Source: Pararge aegeria
Taxonomy: Eukaryota; Arthropoda; Insecta; Lepidoptera; Nymphalidae
DNA: 64,000 nt
Reading direction: 5' to 3'
NCBI RefSeq assembly: GCF_905163445.1
Contig: NC_053187.1
Coordinates: 10,974,001 to 11,038,000, forward strand
Part shown: positions 1-13,400 of the stretch, piece after piece
How the letters are laid out: each line of letters starts with the position of its first letter
Numbering within the stretch: position 1 is the stretch's first letter
Notes under the pieces: generated by a model
What the model saw: the letters and a program-made list of their open reading frames with translations, nothing else
Told to the model about the DNA's origin: nothing
Databases searched by the model: none
Made by a program: the position numbers and the translations under genes

Positions 1-823
1 TGAGAGACCTCTAGTCCAGCAGTGGTCTATTATAAGCGATTGATCACAACTAAAATAAGAACGATTGGGAACATTAACTAATCATCAGTGGTTCAAGTAT
101 TAACATTCAATCCAGACGGAAAATGCAGATTCAGAGTGAACAAACACACAATAATACTTTCTCGATAATACGTAAATAGTAAATACTATTTACTTACCTT
201 ATATAAAAATATTGATCTTCAATCCATCCAAAAATTATCTACAGATCCACGTTTATGTCTTATAAAACGCAATCAAAGCAACCATATCTTAATACCCCCA
301 TAGCAACATATAGGTAAAATGGCGAGGAACAGCTAGTAAAATAATGAAATATATATATACCTATAACTGTGTGGTTTTCGTGTGTTAAGAAATTGCTAGG
401 CTTAATATTTTTTGTATTATTGTAGGTACACCAAAGGTTAAAATTGAACACCATCGCTCGCGCTTTGGCAAGAATACTAGATGTATATACAGTTTTACGA
501 CAGTAAATATCTTTAGCTGACATATTATTGTGGTTTTAATGACCAAATTCGGGCATGTTGTTCAATCTTAAAAACACAGGTTAACTTTATTCCCTCACTC
601 TCATAATCCGATGGGACGATAGATCCGACACATCCGGAAAGAGACCAGGTGCAGAACCGACAGCTGAACGTGTTCTCCGTGGCACGGGTTAGATCACCGC
701 CAATTTCCAAACTCCGGGCTGGCACTAAGAATTTCTTGATAGAAAAACCTAATCCTAAAATTGTCCCGATGCGGGGGCCCTCTAGAATTAATATTTACAA
801 TCTACATATATTTTATATTTCAG
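1..823. other. Intronic or intergenic DNA with repeat remnants
   Basis: No supportable gene. The first 40 bases resemble the common lepidopteran retroelement tail built around 'cagcagtgg...attata'. About 590-720 resembles, from memory, a dispersed lepidopteran repeat ('ctcataatccgatgggacg'), so the open frame running through it is probably not coding. It happens to be in the same frame as the exon that starts at 824, so an upstream exon here cannot be fully excluded. Most of the stretch is probably the intron before that exon. Confidence 0.4.
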
Positions 824-2486
824 GTAAAGATATAACGCATAAGCTGTATTCAGTGAGTGAAGGGCTTAGTGCGGGCGTGGCTGGTGAAAGCGAAGGCCAA
901 CCGGCCCATCTCACGCGCTCTGCCAGTGTGGACGCTGTGCACGAAGGTGCGCGTGGACGCCTTCGAAGCGTAGCGTGGCGTGCTAAGTCCACTTCTCAGA
1001 AAGGTACTAAAATCCCGTATTTTATTCATCTTAACCAAGAACCTTAGGTACTATTATATCATAAATCCGCGAGTGTTTTCATTTGTTTGTTTCCTTCACG
1101 CCCTAACTGAGAAACTGAACAACTTAGTTTTTGGCAAAGACGAAGAGTAACAAAGGCTACTTTTTATCCTGAAAAACCAACGGTTCCCATTGGATTTGTA
1201 AAAAACGTAATAAACGCGTACAACAGCTTGTAGATTATAATTGTGAGCAAACGCGATAAGAAATCCGAGAGTGTAAATATCAATGCATGCGCGTTACATA
1301 CGACGTTCTTCATCACATTTGCGAGGAAAAGACAGGAACTATAAATTAATAATCATGCAAAGTGGTATTTTTTTGCTTTTTGCGCGCTTAGGTAAACCGA
1401 TATACAGCCAGCAGCAGTAGGAAGTTCGCTCCATACAGCTTATACTAAAAATATAATAAAGGGAATATTTTCGTATTTAAAACATGTTTAAAACAACTAG
1501 TTATGGATTGGGGATAATTTTTACAAAATAAAACGTTCATTTATAGGTAATGTCACATAATTGAGAAGCTAAATATATTGGTTCATTTGAGGAAACTCCT
1601 AGTATTTTTAAAACCATGAAACCTCTTTGTGGATTAAAAAAAAAACTGTATTACCCGGCTTAATTTAAAATGGTACATCTTCATACATATAACTTGCAGT
1701 GAGGTCCATTTAAATTTAACAGGATCATCATAAATGCATTCTTTATTACTTTCACAGTTTTCTTTTTTTTTGGACCCATTTCTGAAGTCCACGCAACGAA
1801 GTCACTGGCAGAAACTTGCATTAACTAGATGAAAACTATCTTGGACTATAAGCTTTGTGATGAAAATTATAAAACTGAACACTGCACCGTTAGCAGTTCG
1901 CATCCTTGAAACCTCGTTCCAGGTCGAAGGACCAATAAAACTGTGGAATGATGTCGTCGCCCTTTGCAAATGAATAATAAAATTGGTCAATTGTTTGTAT
2001 TTTCTTAGATAGGTGATACTAAAAATTAATATTATGATATTAATTCCGCAAAACGATAAAGCAATTTCGTCAATTTCTCTATAGTTATTTATTGATAGAA
2101 GAAAAAAATTTTTCAACTCAAGTTTTTAATTAATGTGGGATACCCCATGAAGGATGAGCCTCTATGGATGAGGAAGCCTGACCTACATCATGAGGGGCTG
2201 AGGACGATGATATGATAAATAATATTAAAAGCTTAAAGGTTTATCCGTTTTGCTTACAGGTAGTTCGTATTGGCAGCCCATGGTGGCTCGCCAGTTCCTC
2301 AGGCAGTCACCGTTCGGGCGAAGCGTGATACCGCCCGCGCCACCGCGGCTGCTGACGCAAACGTCGTCCGCGAGCTTACAGCCGCCGGTGCGGCGCCGAA
2401 GTCCACCGCGACGCACCGCTTCTTTCCGCCGCAGCCGCGAGGTGAAGTTCGCGGAGGTGCCCACTGCAGCGGAGCCGGCAGTGTGA
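824..2486 (+). CDS. 3'-terminal exons of an unidentified gene (Ser/Arg/Pro-rich C-terminus)
   Basis: Two exons are visible: 824-1003 (acceptor 'tatatttcag', donor 'gtacta') and 2260-2486 (acceptor 'tgcttacag', stop TGA). Both junctions are phase 1, so the exons join in frame across a 1.26-kb AT-rich intron. The visible C-terminus is about 135 residues and low in complexity. The first exon carries a Leu-Thr-Arg-Ser-Ala-Ser stretch and several Arg/Lys. The second is GC-rich, with Pro and Arg clusters and a Phe-Arg-Arg-Ser-Arg motif that looks like a basophilic kinase site. No transmembrane segment or catalytic motif is seen. Such tails occur on channels, receptors and scaffold proteins; I do not recognise the family. 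The start and upstream exons lie left of the window. The GC peak gives long open frames on both strands at 2225-2621, but only this frame satisfies the splice phase. Confidence 0.5.
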
Positions 2487-3284
2487 CGCGGGCCGCGGCT
2501 CCAGCCCGAGCTGGTGCCGCTGGTCGCGCCCACCTGCGTCTCCCCCACCGCACCGCACTCCCCTTGACCGGACGACGAGCGAACGATGACGCACCGCACA
2601 ACTGACTTTTAGTAAACGCATAGTTTTAATTACAAAGCAACGGTTTTGATTTCAACCCCATTTTGTGCAGGATCCGCAAAAAAAAAACGACAGTTCGCAT
2701 AATCTTAGTTAGTCGGACTAACGACTAACTAACGTTGGGTCATTGAGATATTCATATAAATATAATCTCAGACTACCATGGAATTATTAAAAACCATAAG
2801 TCGCACACATTTCTGTGTTGGTGTGGTGTGCGGAGGTTACTTCTGTCCGGCCAACTAAGATCGAGCGTGCTATATACACAGACAGTTTAGTTATCATGTT
2901 ATGTTACTCGATGTTTCCTAGTGGATATTTGATTCTAGATGTCTTTGTTTTTTAAGACAGAGTTCTGGATTCTGGTCATTTAAATTATAATTGATTTTAC
3001 TTTTCTTTTTAAGGCTGATTTTCCAATTGTAAGAGTTGTACGAGTTGGTTTGAAATACATCAAAGTATTCCATTCAGAGAAGAATTAATTTTATGAATTT
3101 CGCATAAACAACATACAATTTTTACCATTCGATTAAAGAACTGGCTCTTAGCGGTATAACTTTTTGCGGATCCCTGACTAGTCCGAAATCAAGATATCGA
3201 ACACTATCAAAGTTAATTTTGCAAATATTAAGTTTGAAGTGCTATATTTTTTAGGAAAAAAATCGAGCTTCCCATGTTAGTGTA
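2487..3284. other. 3' flank and intergenic DNA
   Basis: GC content drops sharply after the stop at 2486. There is a short palindromic patch at about 2705-2735 ('agtcggactaacgactaact'). No gene, RNA or clear element is seen. Confidence 0.4.
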
Positions 3285-3673
3285 TGCGTTCAGTGAATAG
3301 TTTCGTTCGCTCGAAATAAATCAAGTGAAACACAATGTGCTCACAGTGAAAAAGTGACAAAACGTGACTAGTGATACATATATCTATAGCGAAACAACCA
3401 GACTGTGAAATGACAGTGATAAATTAATAAAATGTAATTACTGTGTGAGAATTAGACTAATCTAGTTAGAATTAAATGTATTTTCATTACATTTTACTTT
3501 GCATAAATACCGCTCAATGCTCTAATTTTGTTACACTGTTTAAAGATTATCGCTATAGAAAATGACTGATATACAGTAATCAGTAGTAGACCAATTAAAC
3601 GCAGAAATAATAGAAGCCTGTTTAAAATTCGAGTGAAAAATGGAAGAGCTTTCTACTTCTAAATATAGACGAG
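3285..3673 (+). CDS. Possible 5' exon of an unknown gene
   Basis: A stretch rich in GTGAAA/CAGTGA words, typical in feel of insect 5' leaders, runs from about 3285 and precedes an ATG at 3640 in the context 'gtgaaaaatgg'. The frame reads Met-Glu-Glu-Leu-Ser-Thr-Ser-Lys-Tyr-Arg-Arg and meets a strong donor 'gaggtaagag' at 3673/3674. I could not find a matching downstream exon before Dbt begins at 10492, so this could be a chance match, a long-intron first exon or a non-coding transcript. The codons alone do not identify a family. Confidence 0.22.
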
Positions 3674-6600
3674 GTAAGAGGTTATTAATTAATTTCATTA
3701 CAAAACAATAATTCTGATTTAATTTATTGAGTACAAAGTATAGATTTTTTTTTAAAGTTGTCCAGGTAACGAGAATTTTTTTTTCATGACATGTTCAATA
3801 CCAACATCACAAAACACTTTTTTTGCCCATCAAAATTAGTTTACAAAAACACAAAAAACTGTTAAATTTTAAATAGAACTTTGATTTTATACTAAAATAT
3901 GTAAATATATATACCATTAAACCTGCAATGCTTTTTCTGTGTGAAAACTTGACGTACTACTTACAACGAAAAACGTCTAATATTAAAATCTTTTCAATTC
4001 TATGTATCTACCTAATGGTAGTAAATAATAAAATCAGACTGAGCTGTTTTTATAAGTAGGTATCTTAGTAACAAAAAAACAGTCATTAAAATAGTACTTA
4101 AATGTTGATAATGGGCATGTACCTAATAATATTTTTCTGGATGTTATATTAGATAGCCCGTTTCATAAAGATCATCGTTTTGAAGATTTTATCCATAAAC
4201 GAAATAGGTCTTTATGAAATATAATTTAAAAGTGTATAGTTAAGTATCCTGAAATTTAAGAAACATACCTAAAATATAACTAAGTTACCCAGATAATACG
4301 GGTTTCAAAGATATAATGAGAGAAGCATACTGTTTACAAATTTTAACCTATTATCAGAAATGCACATTATAAGAATTAATATTTCACATTCATGTACCTA
4401 ACATTTAACGGCAGCTTTTAATGTTCACTTTAAACATTGTCAGAAGTGTGAATCAGATGGTTAACTTTTAGTTATTTTCATCTAACTCCTAAAATGTCGT
4501 ATTATCTTCAAATTTAAACAAAAATGTACCGATTTCCTATAACTTAGTATAACTAACGTTTTTCTTAAAATGTATTAAGTTATTAGATATTATAACTTAA
4601 ATATGAATTATAAGTTAATAAACAAAATTTATTTTCAGTAACATAGCTAAATAACATATTTAAGACATTCTGCTCGGTGTTGTGCATAAAAACAAAATAT
4701 AAGTATAAAATACCTACACCACACAGATTGATCGAGTAGTCGCGGATTACAGCAAATTAAGATTGCCGTGCATTTATTTTTTAATTTAAAAAAAATCGGA
4801 GAATGTCATTGAGGATATACGTTGATGATTTCATTGAATTAATGAAACATTCTCCGACATTCTTCTCCATAAAGAGCATGCAAGAATAGATATATTAACA
4901 AGAGTAAACTGTCTGATCCCGCCAAAACGACGTAGCATTTTCACGTTCACGTTCTTTTTCTTCTTATTAGACGTCATTACACATCACCATAGTTATATAG
5001 TTACTATTATCACGTCGGTGTTTAGTTGTTGTTGTCGCTTCGTGACTTACGGTATCGAGACTAGATGGACAATTAGTGTTCATAATATTATTGTACGCAA
5101 TTTGTCGAACAACGCTTTGACTTTCAATACGTAATGCTCGCAAAGTGTAATAAGGACATAACGTAGATCGCGATCACGAAATTCTCAGTTACAATTCAGA
5201 GCATGTACATACGTTGATGGTGTTTAACATTGCACGAGGCAAAGGAGGGCGATCCACGCGCCATGTATTTCTAATTCATGCCACTTAACAATTCACCAGT
5301 TAGTGATTTTATGGATTTCATATATATATTACCATTTTATGAATCATATACATTTTACTATTTTATGAATGACGTTAACAGTGGTGGAAAGTAATATATA
5401 TTATATGATGTAATTAAAGGGGATTAAATATTCCCATTATAAATCGTTTTTTTTGTTCAAACAACGTCGCTTCAAATATATCATTTCTTCAAAAATATCA
5501 TTTCATAAAAGATTTTCTCAAAACTGAATTCAAATGTTAAATAAAGTTTCTTCTGTACTTGTTTTTAATTTGTTTAAAATCTGTGTGTGCAATAAAGACT
5601 TCAAACAAACAAACAAACAAATGCTTATTGCAAATGAACTTAATGTTAAAGTAACTAGTGGAAAAGTTACTAAATTAAACAAAACATCGTTTCTGAAATT
5701 TGCGATTTAAAAAAATATCAGCAGATACCTAGATTGCTCTTTGGGGACCGCAGGGGACCACTGATAAATTTTCAGTTAATAATTTACTAAATAGCGTGAA
5801 CGTTGAACCAATAGCTGTTAGGCAATTTATATTTTGTTAAATGATCATGTATCTGTTATCTTATTATTATGACACATGAATTAATCTTTATATTATAAGG
5901 CAACATTTGGCAAAAAACTTCATCACACTGGATGAACGTTTTTGCCAATTGTCGACTTGATTGCTTCATCGTGCCGTGGTTCGCCATCCCTGCACTGCAA
6001 AATCTCCCGCTGTAGAGTAACAATCCAAAATGGAACCAAATAAATAAATGCTTTTTGTGGAATCCTGAGCTAAATTAGAACAGATCCTATGAAGAAAGTC
6101 ATTAAATGTACCGATTGAATTCTGTCCTTATTCCACAGCGTATTTGAGTAATTCATAACATCGTTCTGTCTTCACTTGACAAGTTAGAATTGTTTTATAA
6201 TGTAGCACAACAGTAAGATTAAAGGACATCAAATTGGGCAAATTATTTCCATAGGGTATAATAATAAACAAATATTTATTATCTGTACAACATATAATAA
6301 ACATTTGTTGAATACTTAGTAAAGTACCCATCTCTCCATTCAAAGATGATATACAACGGAAGTTTAATACAATGGTTGTCAATAAAATTAGCTCATAACT
6401 TGAAAGAAATATGAATCATTTTTCGTTACACCAACCCACATTAGTCATATTAATGGGAAACATTTAATAATCAGTTATAAATTTAACTGATTTCATAGGA
6501 AAAGAGAGAGAAGTACAGAATTGTGATACTCTTTAACGTTAATTACGCATTTATAAACTCTTTGTAAACGATGTTATTGGCTTCTAAATTATATAAGGCT

Positions 6601-8350
6601 GGAGTCTCACTGTTCTCGATGTTATGACTTTTTGTATTACCTACTACAAAATTGGTGGGCCTTGCTTTTATGATATGAAAACTACATTGGAAAAGGCTAG
6701 TGAAATTTTGATAACTAAAACACCTAGATTTGAAATTAAAATTGATAAGATAAAAAATGTGACGTGTTTACTTCTGTTCTATATGTCATATTTACCTAAG
6801 ATATAATAATTGATTTAAATTGTGGTCGTAGTAGTAAATATTATGTCATAATAATTATAAAGTTGTATCATATTATTATCATTTTCTGCACGGTTAATGG
6901 CGACTTCCACTTTGGGTTATAAATTTATATGCAGAATGACTCGTATGGCAGATGCACTAACCGTTAAAGATAGAAGGATTTGTTCTCAGAAACTCATCTA
7001 GAATTTTTCTAAGATTTTATACTTAAGAAAAAATGCTTTCATGGTTTAATTATTTGTGTTTATGTTTTTAATACATTTTTAGTTTATTTAATATCTAGTT
7101 GCCAATTTTTTTATTACACTCGTAACTTGCAGGTTCGATGGCATCATTAAAAATCGGAGAAAATCGGTATATATAAATGTAAAATAATATGACTCAATAT
7201 TTAGAAAACATTTTCGTATATTTTGTAGATTTTCAAAACGTTCTATACGTTATGAAAATCACCCACATGTTCACAAGTTCATTTTCTAAATAACCTAAAA
7301 ACATGGAATAATGGAATAAGCTGGCTTGCAGCAGCAGGTTGTCATTTCTTATTAAAAATTCAAGTTAAATGTGTTTTTTAATTTTTACCTTAAAGGCAAA
7401 TATTTCTATATTTAACGGTTAAAATAGACAATAGCTGGTAAAACCCATGTGCAAGAAATCTAAATAATATAAATTGCAACAACTTCGTTTAAGTGTTTCA
7501 AGCTTGCAGAGCGAAATGGTTTTATATTAATTTCGAACTATATATAAATTACTTATTACTATATAATTTAAAAACGTCTTCCACTAGAATTGATTATTGT
7601 AACATCATCTGTCTTCTATATTCCAAGTGTGTTGTGATTATTCAGTTTTTGACTGTACTTCCCATGTATTTTATATAATTTATACCAACTAAGAACAATC
7701 CATAACAATTTATTATAAGAGTCGTTATTATTTTAAATTGACGAATATTTAAATATTTATTTAACTTAAGCAAGGATCTGAAGCAAATAAGCTATAGAGA
7801 AAATAGCAAACGTACCATTGCAAATGGTGAAGAATAATTTTCATCGTCATTGTTTACCAAAAAGCTAAATCTAAAAAGATTTGTAATGAAAATCTTCTAA
7901 AAATTTTAAAATTACTGAAAAAGTATTTTACATCGGAAACAAGCTGTTTTTATTTCTTTATTGTAATTCACTCGATAACAGCAGATATTCTTTGCCATAA
8001 TCTTGGCATGCTTAAAACTTATAAAAATATGTTTTAAGACATCCGTTAATATGAAAATCAGCCCAAAGCACATAACGCTTTATTTGAAATCTCTTCTTCT
8101 GTTCCTCAGTTAAACACTAAAACTGTAAATTTTGTATATTATTGATTATACCTAGTTAGATATGTGTTATAGGCAGTTGCGATGTGATATTAATATCCGT
8201 ATATTCATAGACTTCTGCGTAGCGAAGTAAAAGCTGGTGTTTAGGGTGCGTTATTTTTTCGTACGATTACTAACTTTGTTTTATTAAGTTAATAAGTGCT
8301 AGAACAACTTATATAATCCGGCCAATGAAAGAACGCTTTTCTGACAGCTT
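3674..8350. other. AT-rich intergenic DNA, no gene recognised
   Basis: Long AT-rich stretch with only short chance open frames. Fragments of dispersed repeats are visible, including a LINE-type 3' end at about 5575-5621 ('gtgcaataaagacttcaaac' followed by an (aaac)n tail) and a copy of the 'gcaaattaagnttaat' motif near 4750-4765. Confidence 0.5.
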
Positions 8351-8393
8351 TTCATACTGCGCTGTTACAGTCCCTGTAACAGCGCAGTATGAA
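8351..8393. repeat. Perfect 20-bp inverted repeat with 3-nt loop
   Basis: 8351-8370 (ttcatactgcgctgttacag) is exactly complementary to 8374-8393, separated by 'tcc'. The sequence is GC-richer than its surroundings. The stem is too short for a usual animal pre-miRNA; it may be a collapsed MITE or a recent hairpin duplication. Confidence 0.8.
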
Positions 8394-10491
8394 TTTAACA
8401 AACATTTTGTGCAATATCATAAAAGAAAACGTAAGTTGATAGTAAATTTTTAATAATATAATAATTGGTTAGCGTTCACTTCAAAGCTCATTCAATTACG
8501 ACTTGTCAGGAATGCATTCTTTAAATGGCCGAACTTAAGTTTACAACATTATTTAGTGTCCGCCATACTGTTTCATCGTTTGTAAACCAGTCAACACAAT
8601 AACTCGCACTACCTTTATCAAAACTATTTCAACTCTAATACCAACAATTATTTCCCTAATTAAGTAAAAAGGACCATGAGGCGCCTATCCCACTGGCGTT
8701 ATGCAAGCGATGGCATGGAAACACTGTTAGCTACTTTAAAGAAGAAGTCGCAAAAGAAAAAGAAATAATCATTGTCAATTTTGGGAAAATCCTTGATGGT
8801 CCAATCGATTACAAAAAAGAAAGTGAATATTTCGCCCTGTACTCTAATAAACTTATATCATATTTCCTTTCTATGTCCAAAAGCAAAGTTCGACTATATA
8901 GATGGAAAATTTATAACAACATGCTGCATTTATCATATTCAAGTGGATTAAGATCTAGTCTAGATGACATTAAGTCTTCCGCTCTAATGAAGTCAGAAAC
9001 TTTTAATGCTAAAAAGACTTCAACACCGCAAGAGGATGCTCCGGTTTGCGAAAATTCGGAGAGAAACGTACATTGTCGAGGATCTGTTTGGTGTGGAGCA
9101 TAAAGATTGGGGAAATTATAAATTACACCATACAGATTATCCTACTTTTTGCGGAGTATAGCAAATTAAACTCAATCTTCACAACGTATCATGGAACACT
9201 GCAAAGTAACGCCTGCTTCTATCCAATATTTCATATCACAATAAAAAATAAAAAATATTTCACAGAATTGGTGTAAAAACAAGAAAACTATGAATATTTA
9301 CACAATAATGACAGGTTCTGAATTAAAAAAATAATGGTAATGTCTTATTCAATAGGACAGCTGTTTGTATTGGTAGGTAGTTTTATGTTTAAGTACGATG
9401 CAGGAATCAAAAATGAGGTAATCTCAAAATGCTTTTGAGTTGAAACAGTTGTGATTTAGGGGTGCGATGTTGTTGTGTACTAAATCAAAAATACATATTC
9501 GGCATTGTGTACCTCAATATAAAACCTACAAATGAACAGTGTGAATTATTATAACATAAATTGGCGGAGCGCCTCTGTGATACACGTTAGCTATTTAGAA
9601 TAGAAGTCGTCGGTTAAAATAATGTGTAATCGCAAACTGATGTTGTTCCGATTATGGTTTGCCTCCGCCGTCTTGTCGTGCATGAAATTACCGTTATCAA
9701 TTATATATTATTGTATTTATTCACTTTATTAACATGTTTATTATGTCTTTAATAAAACAATTGCTTATATCGTTATATTATTTAATAATCCTTAATCGCG
9801 ACCTTCCAACCTTTGAAGACATTCTTCTTCGTTCGTTATATGATAGGTACTTACTCGAATTTCTTATTTCAGTTATTTACCTAAAGTAGCAATATCATTT
9901 AATTATTTCACGTAATTAAAGCCAGGGGAATTTTTTAATAAGGAAAAGTTTTTTGAAATGTGAAATACAAATGGTATTTTGTTTATTGCGCATTGCATAT
10001 AAAACTTACTTAAAAATAATTAAAAAACACAAAAGTGTTGAGTTTTTCGTTATTTTTAAGTGAGTTGCATTATATTTGCACTACAAATAGGCCTCAGTCT
10101 CTTAAAAAGCAACCGTACATATTTTTTTGGACTAATCTAAAACCAATTTAGCAAAATCGACAAGACGGTAAAGATTTAGTTATTTAACTTAATTGGCACG
10201 TATATCATAAGTAAGACTTATCAAAGAGTCTTTTAATCCATCACTTCTGATCCTTGACCCTTTTGTATATCAAAAAGATGACGTTTGAGCTCACGAAACA
10301 TTTGCCTTTCAACATATCATATTGTGATGTATAATTTTATTTAAAAATGCTAATCAATGCTACGGTTCACTGATAATGTGGCCTCATAACATTCAGTTGT
10401 GTGCGTACGACGAGGACTGTTATTGACTTTGTAGAAATGTTTTATAATTTAACTGTTACTTTAGACATATAAGGTTATGTGGTGAATTAAC
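8394..10491. other. Intergenic DNA upstream of Dbt
   Basis: No gene supported. A stretch at 8673-9105 has several short, lysine-rich open pieces interrupted by stops; this may be an eroded transposon but no family could be named. A 'gcggagtatagcaaattaa' repeat motif sits at about 9151-9170. The last 150 bp are the likely Dbt promoter and leader; no TATA box is evident. Confidence 0.4.
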
Positions 10492-13400
10492 ATGATGGCA
10501 TTTGCAGCGAGAAAGTGGTTGGGTAATTTGAGGAATATAAATAAATACAACAAGCTTTGTTACGTAAGTAACCCAAACCGTAAGTAATTTTGAATCATTT
10601 GCAACCGGCTAATTTAGTTTTTTAGTTGCACGTGTTTCAATGTTAAATTAGGGCTCTTTTAATATCAAAATCACGTGTAACAGAATCAACTGAGTTCAAT
10701 AAATAGAAGTTGGGTATAATACTATTGGTATTTCATTTAAGAGTTAGGTAACTTCATATATGTATTTACCTCGACATAACTTATGCAATAGTACCTATCG
10801 ATTTAAATATTCCAAATCGGTGACGATCACTGTTCTGTCTAGGTTTTGTACTTTTCTAGCATTCAATTGTAATACAAGTAGATATTTTAAGGTAGGTACC
10901 TATTAGTTAACGTGTGAAAGGCAAGAAGAATAATTGTTTACATATCTAAATACATGTATGATAAAACGCCACTGGAGCTAATCTTATCAAGAATTCTTAC
11001 AAGCGCGAGTTAAAATAGAAATTAAATTACCGTGTAATTAATATTATCAAGCTCTTTTTAGGACGTTAAAACATAAAAACGTTGTTAAGCTATAAAAAAA
11101 TAGCGTAACTACATAATATAACTTTGAATATATAGGAACAAGATTTAGTGTAAATGTTTAGTAATAAGTACATCAATTTAAGATCAAAGTGTAATGATGC
11201 CCACTTTGAGCTGATAACATTATTATATACGTAGTTAGTGATTAAGTAAACATATGAGAAGAAACCATAGGTAGTTAGTTGTTTTAGCCATTATCACTCT
11301 GGCCATAATGTTTGGTAAATTATAGAAGTCAAGTACTTTTCAAAACAAAGCTAAGCTAAATGTAACTTATTGTTACCTAGTGTAACGATGTGACGGAAAT
11401 CAAAGAGTAAAACAAATAAAAATACCCCCTTTTAAAAACCCCAATAAAAATAAACATTGGCCTCATGTTATCTTAAACACCTACCTACGCTCATACAGTT
11501 GTTAGGTAGGTAGGTATCAAATAATCCAAAACCGATTCTGTTGATTATATTGATTGATATTGAAACCAAGAAATATTTATAGTGAAATTGCTTACGTCAA
11601 TACATTTCTAATTAGTAAAATTAGAACAAATTTGCGCCTATTTTTCAAAGAAAATTTATTATAACTATTGAGCTACATGCGTTCGTACATTTTTATTTGA
11701 AACTACTTTAACTATTTTCAGACAAATTTCACTTACAATTCATGGATTTATGCAAATAATGTTCCTAGGATAAAAAATCAGTACAATACTCGGTGGTTAC
11801 ACACTACAAGCTCTTGTAACAAAATAGTAGCATTCAAGCTTTCGGATATCGGTGAAGGTATACGAGAAGTTATTGTTAAAGAATGGTAAGTGGTATATAT
11901 ACTAATATTTCTTTGTATATATATTATACATACATTGTATGTAATAAATAATTCTGTTCTTTTTTTTAACTATACGTAATTGGACATTATGATGTAATAG
12001 AAGCTAAAGCTAGCCAAGTCGTTCTATAAACACTCAATTGAAGAGAAGATGTAACTTCGCAATTTAAGGGAACCGTGTTTGTTAAAAAGCTTTTATTTTA
12101 GCAAAAGTCCTTAGTCAAAAGGAATCATTAATATAAAAACAAAAAATATTTACATTAAGAACGTAATATGATTACTACTGTTACAGGTTCGTTAAAGTAG
12201 GTGACAAGGTTGAACAATTTGATAACATATGTGAAGTCCAAAGTGATAAAGCAGCAGTGACAATTTCTAGCCGTTATGATGGAGTTATTACAAAACTTCA
12301 CCACGAAGTAGATCAGACTGCGTTTGTTGGGCAACCACTTGTTGATATAGAAGTTGACGTTTCAGGAGATGCAGGTAAATAAAATATTAAAATACTTGGG
12401 AGATAAACGACATGCTTCATCATAATAAATTGTTCGTTTTTCATGTAGAAAAAGATAATGTTTATCAACTTAGAATTAAAAAAACATTAGAAAATTAAAT
12501 AATTTTCGATCGGAATTTTTATTTTTACATTATCTGCAGATACACCACCGCCGGATTCTACTACGAATGCTTCCAAAGATATACCAAAGACAGAAGATAA
12601 AAGCCCACCACGTACAAAAGTATTAACAACGCCAGCTGTGAGAAGAATTGCAGCACAATTTCAGGTAAATCTTTTAAAATGATTGATATTAAGTAATAAA
12701 GAAATCTAGAAATATTTCATCGTATTTATTTTTTCAGGTAGACCTCAGTAGTGTAAATGCTACCGGTAGAAATGGCAGAGTACTTAAGGAAGATGTTTTA
12801 TCTCACCTCAATATAACTTCAGACAAATCTAATGATGTGTTAGATAAAGTATTATCTGTAGAAGCAATTTCAATTCCTACAACAACCACCGCAACAGCAG
12901 AATTTGTTTTAGAAGACAAAATAGTTCCAGTTACTGGGTTTATGAAAGCAATGGTTAAGTCCATGACTGAAGCAATGGTATGAGCATTTAGAAATTAAAT
13001 ATGAATTGTAAACTTTTTTTCTTACTTGTCTTATAATGTAAACGACCTTTTCATTACTTTTAAGTGTAAGGTATATTTTAAAAATAGAATAAAATCAAGT
13101 GTTTTAAAGTAATTAAAACAATTAAATTCCAAAGAGGTTTTCTTTACGAATGTTTGTTTTTATATTTTTAAAACATCACTAAAAAGAAATGAAAAGATTT
13201 TTTAAATAATAAGAGAAGTAAGAAAAAAGATTCGTTGTTACTAGTTTCATTTTAACGGAAAATAATGAAGTAAAGCTGAATTTTTTATCACTAGTTCCAC
13301 ATTATTGTTTTAGATTAAGTATTCATAAATTTATCTGTATAAAACTAAATATTCTAAAACATTGTTCTAGAAAATACCTCACTTTGTATTTAGTGATGAA

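Noticed and set aside
1802..2116. 104-codon minus-strand open frame
   Set aside because: No domain or splice support; one segment (Ser-Thr-Trp-Asn-Glu-Val-Ser-Arg-Met-Arg-Thr) looks repeat-like, and the rest is AT-rich hydrophobic noise.
2225..2621. Overlapping long open frames on both strands
   Set aside because: They are shadows of one GC-rich exon. Only the plus frame ending at 2486 continues in phase from the exon at 824-1003.
11480..11520. Short direct repeats of 'tacctacc/taggtagg' as a possible CRISPR or regulatory array
   Set aside because: This short motif is scattered throughout the window and has no regular spacers; it is simple lepidopteran sequence bias.
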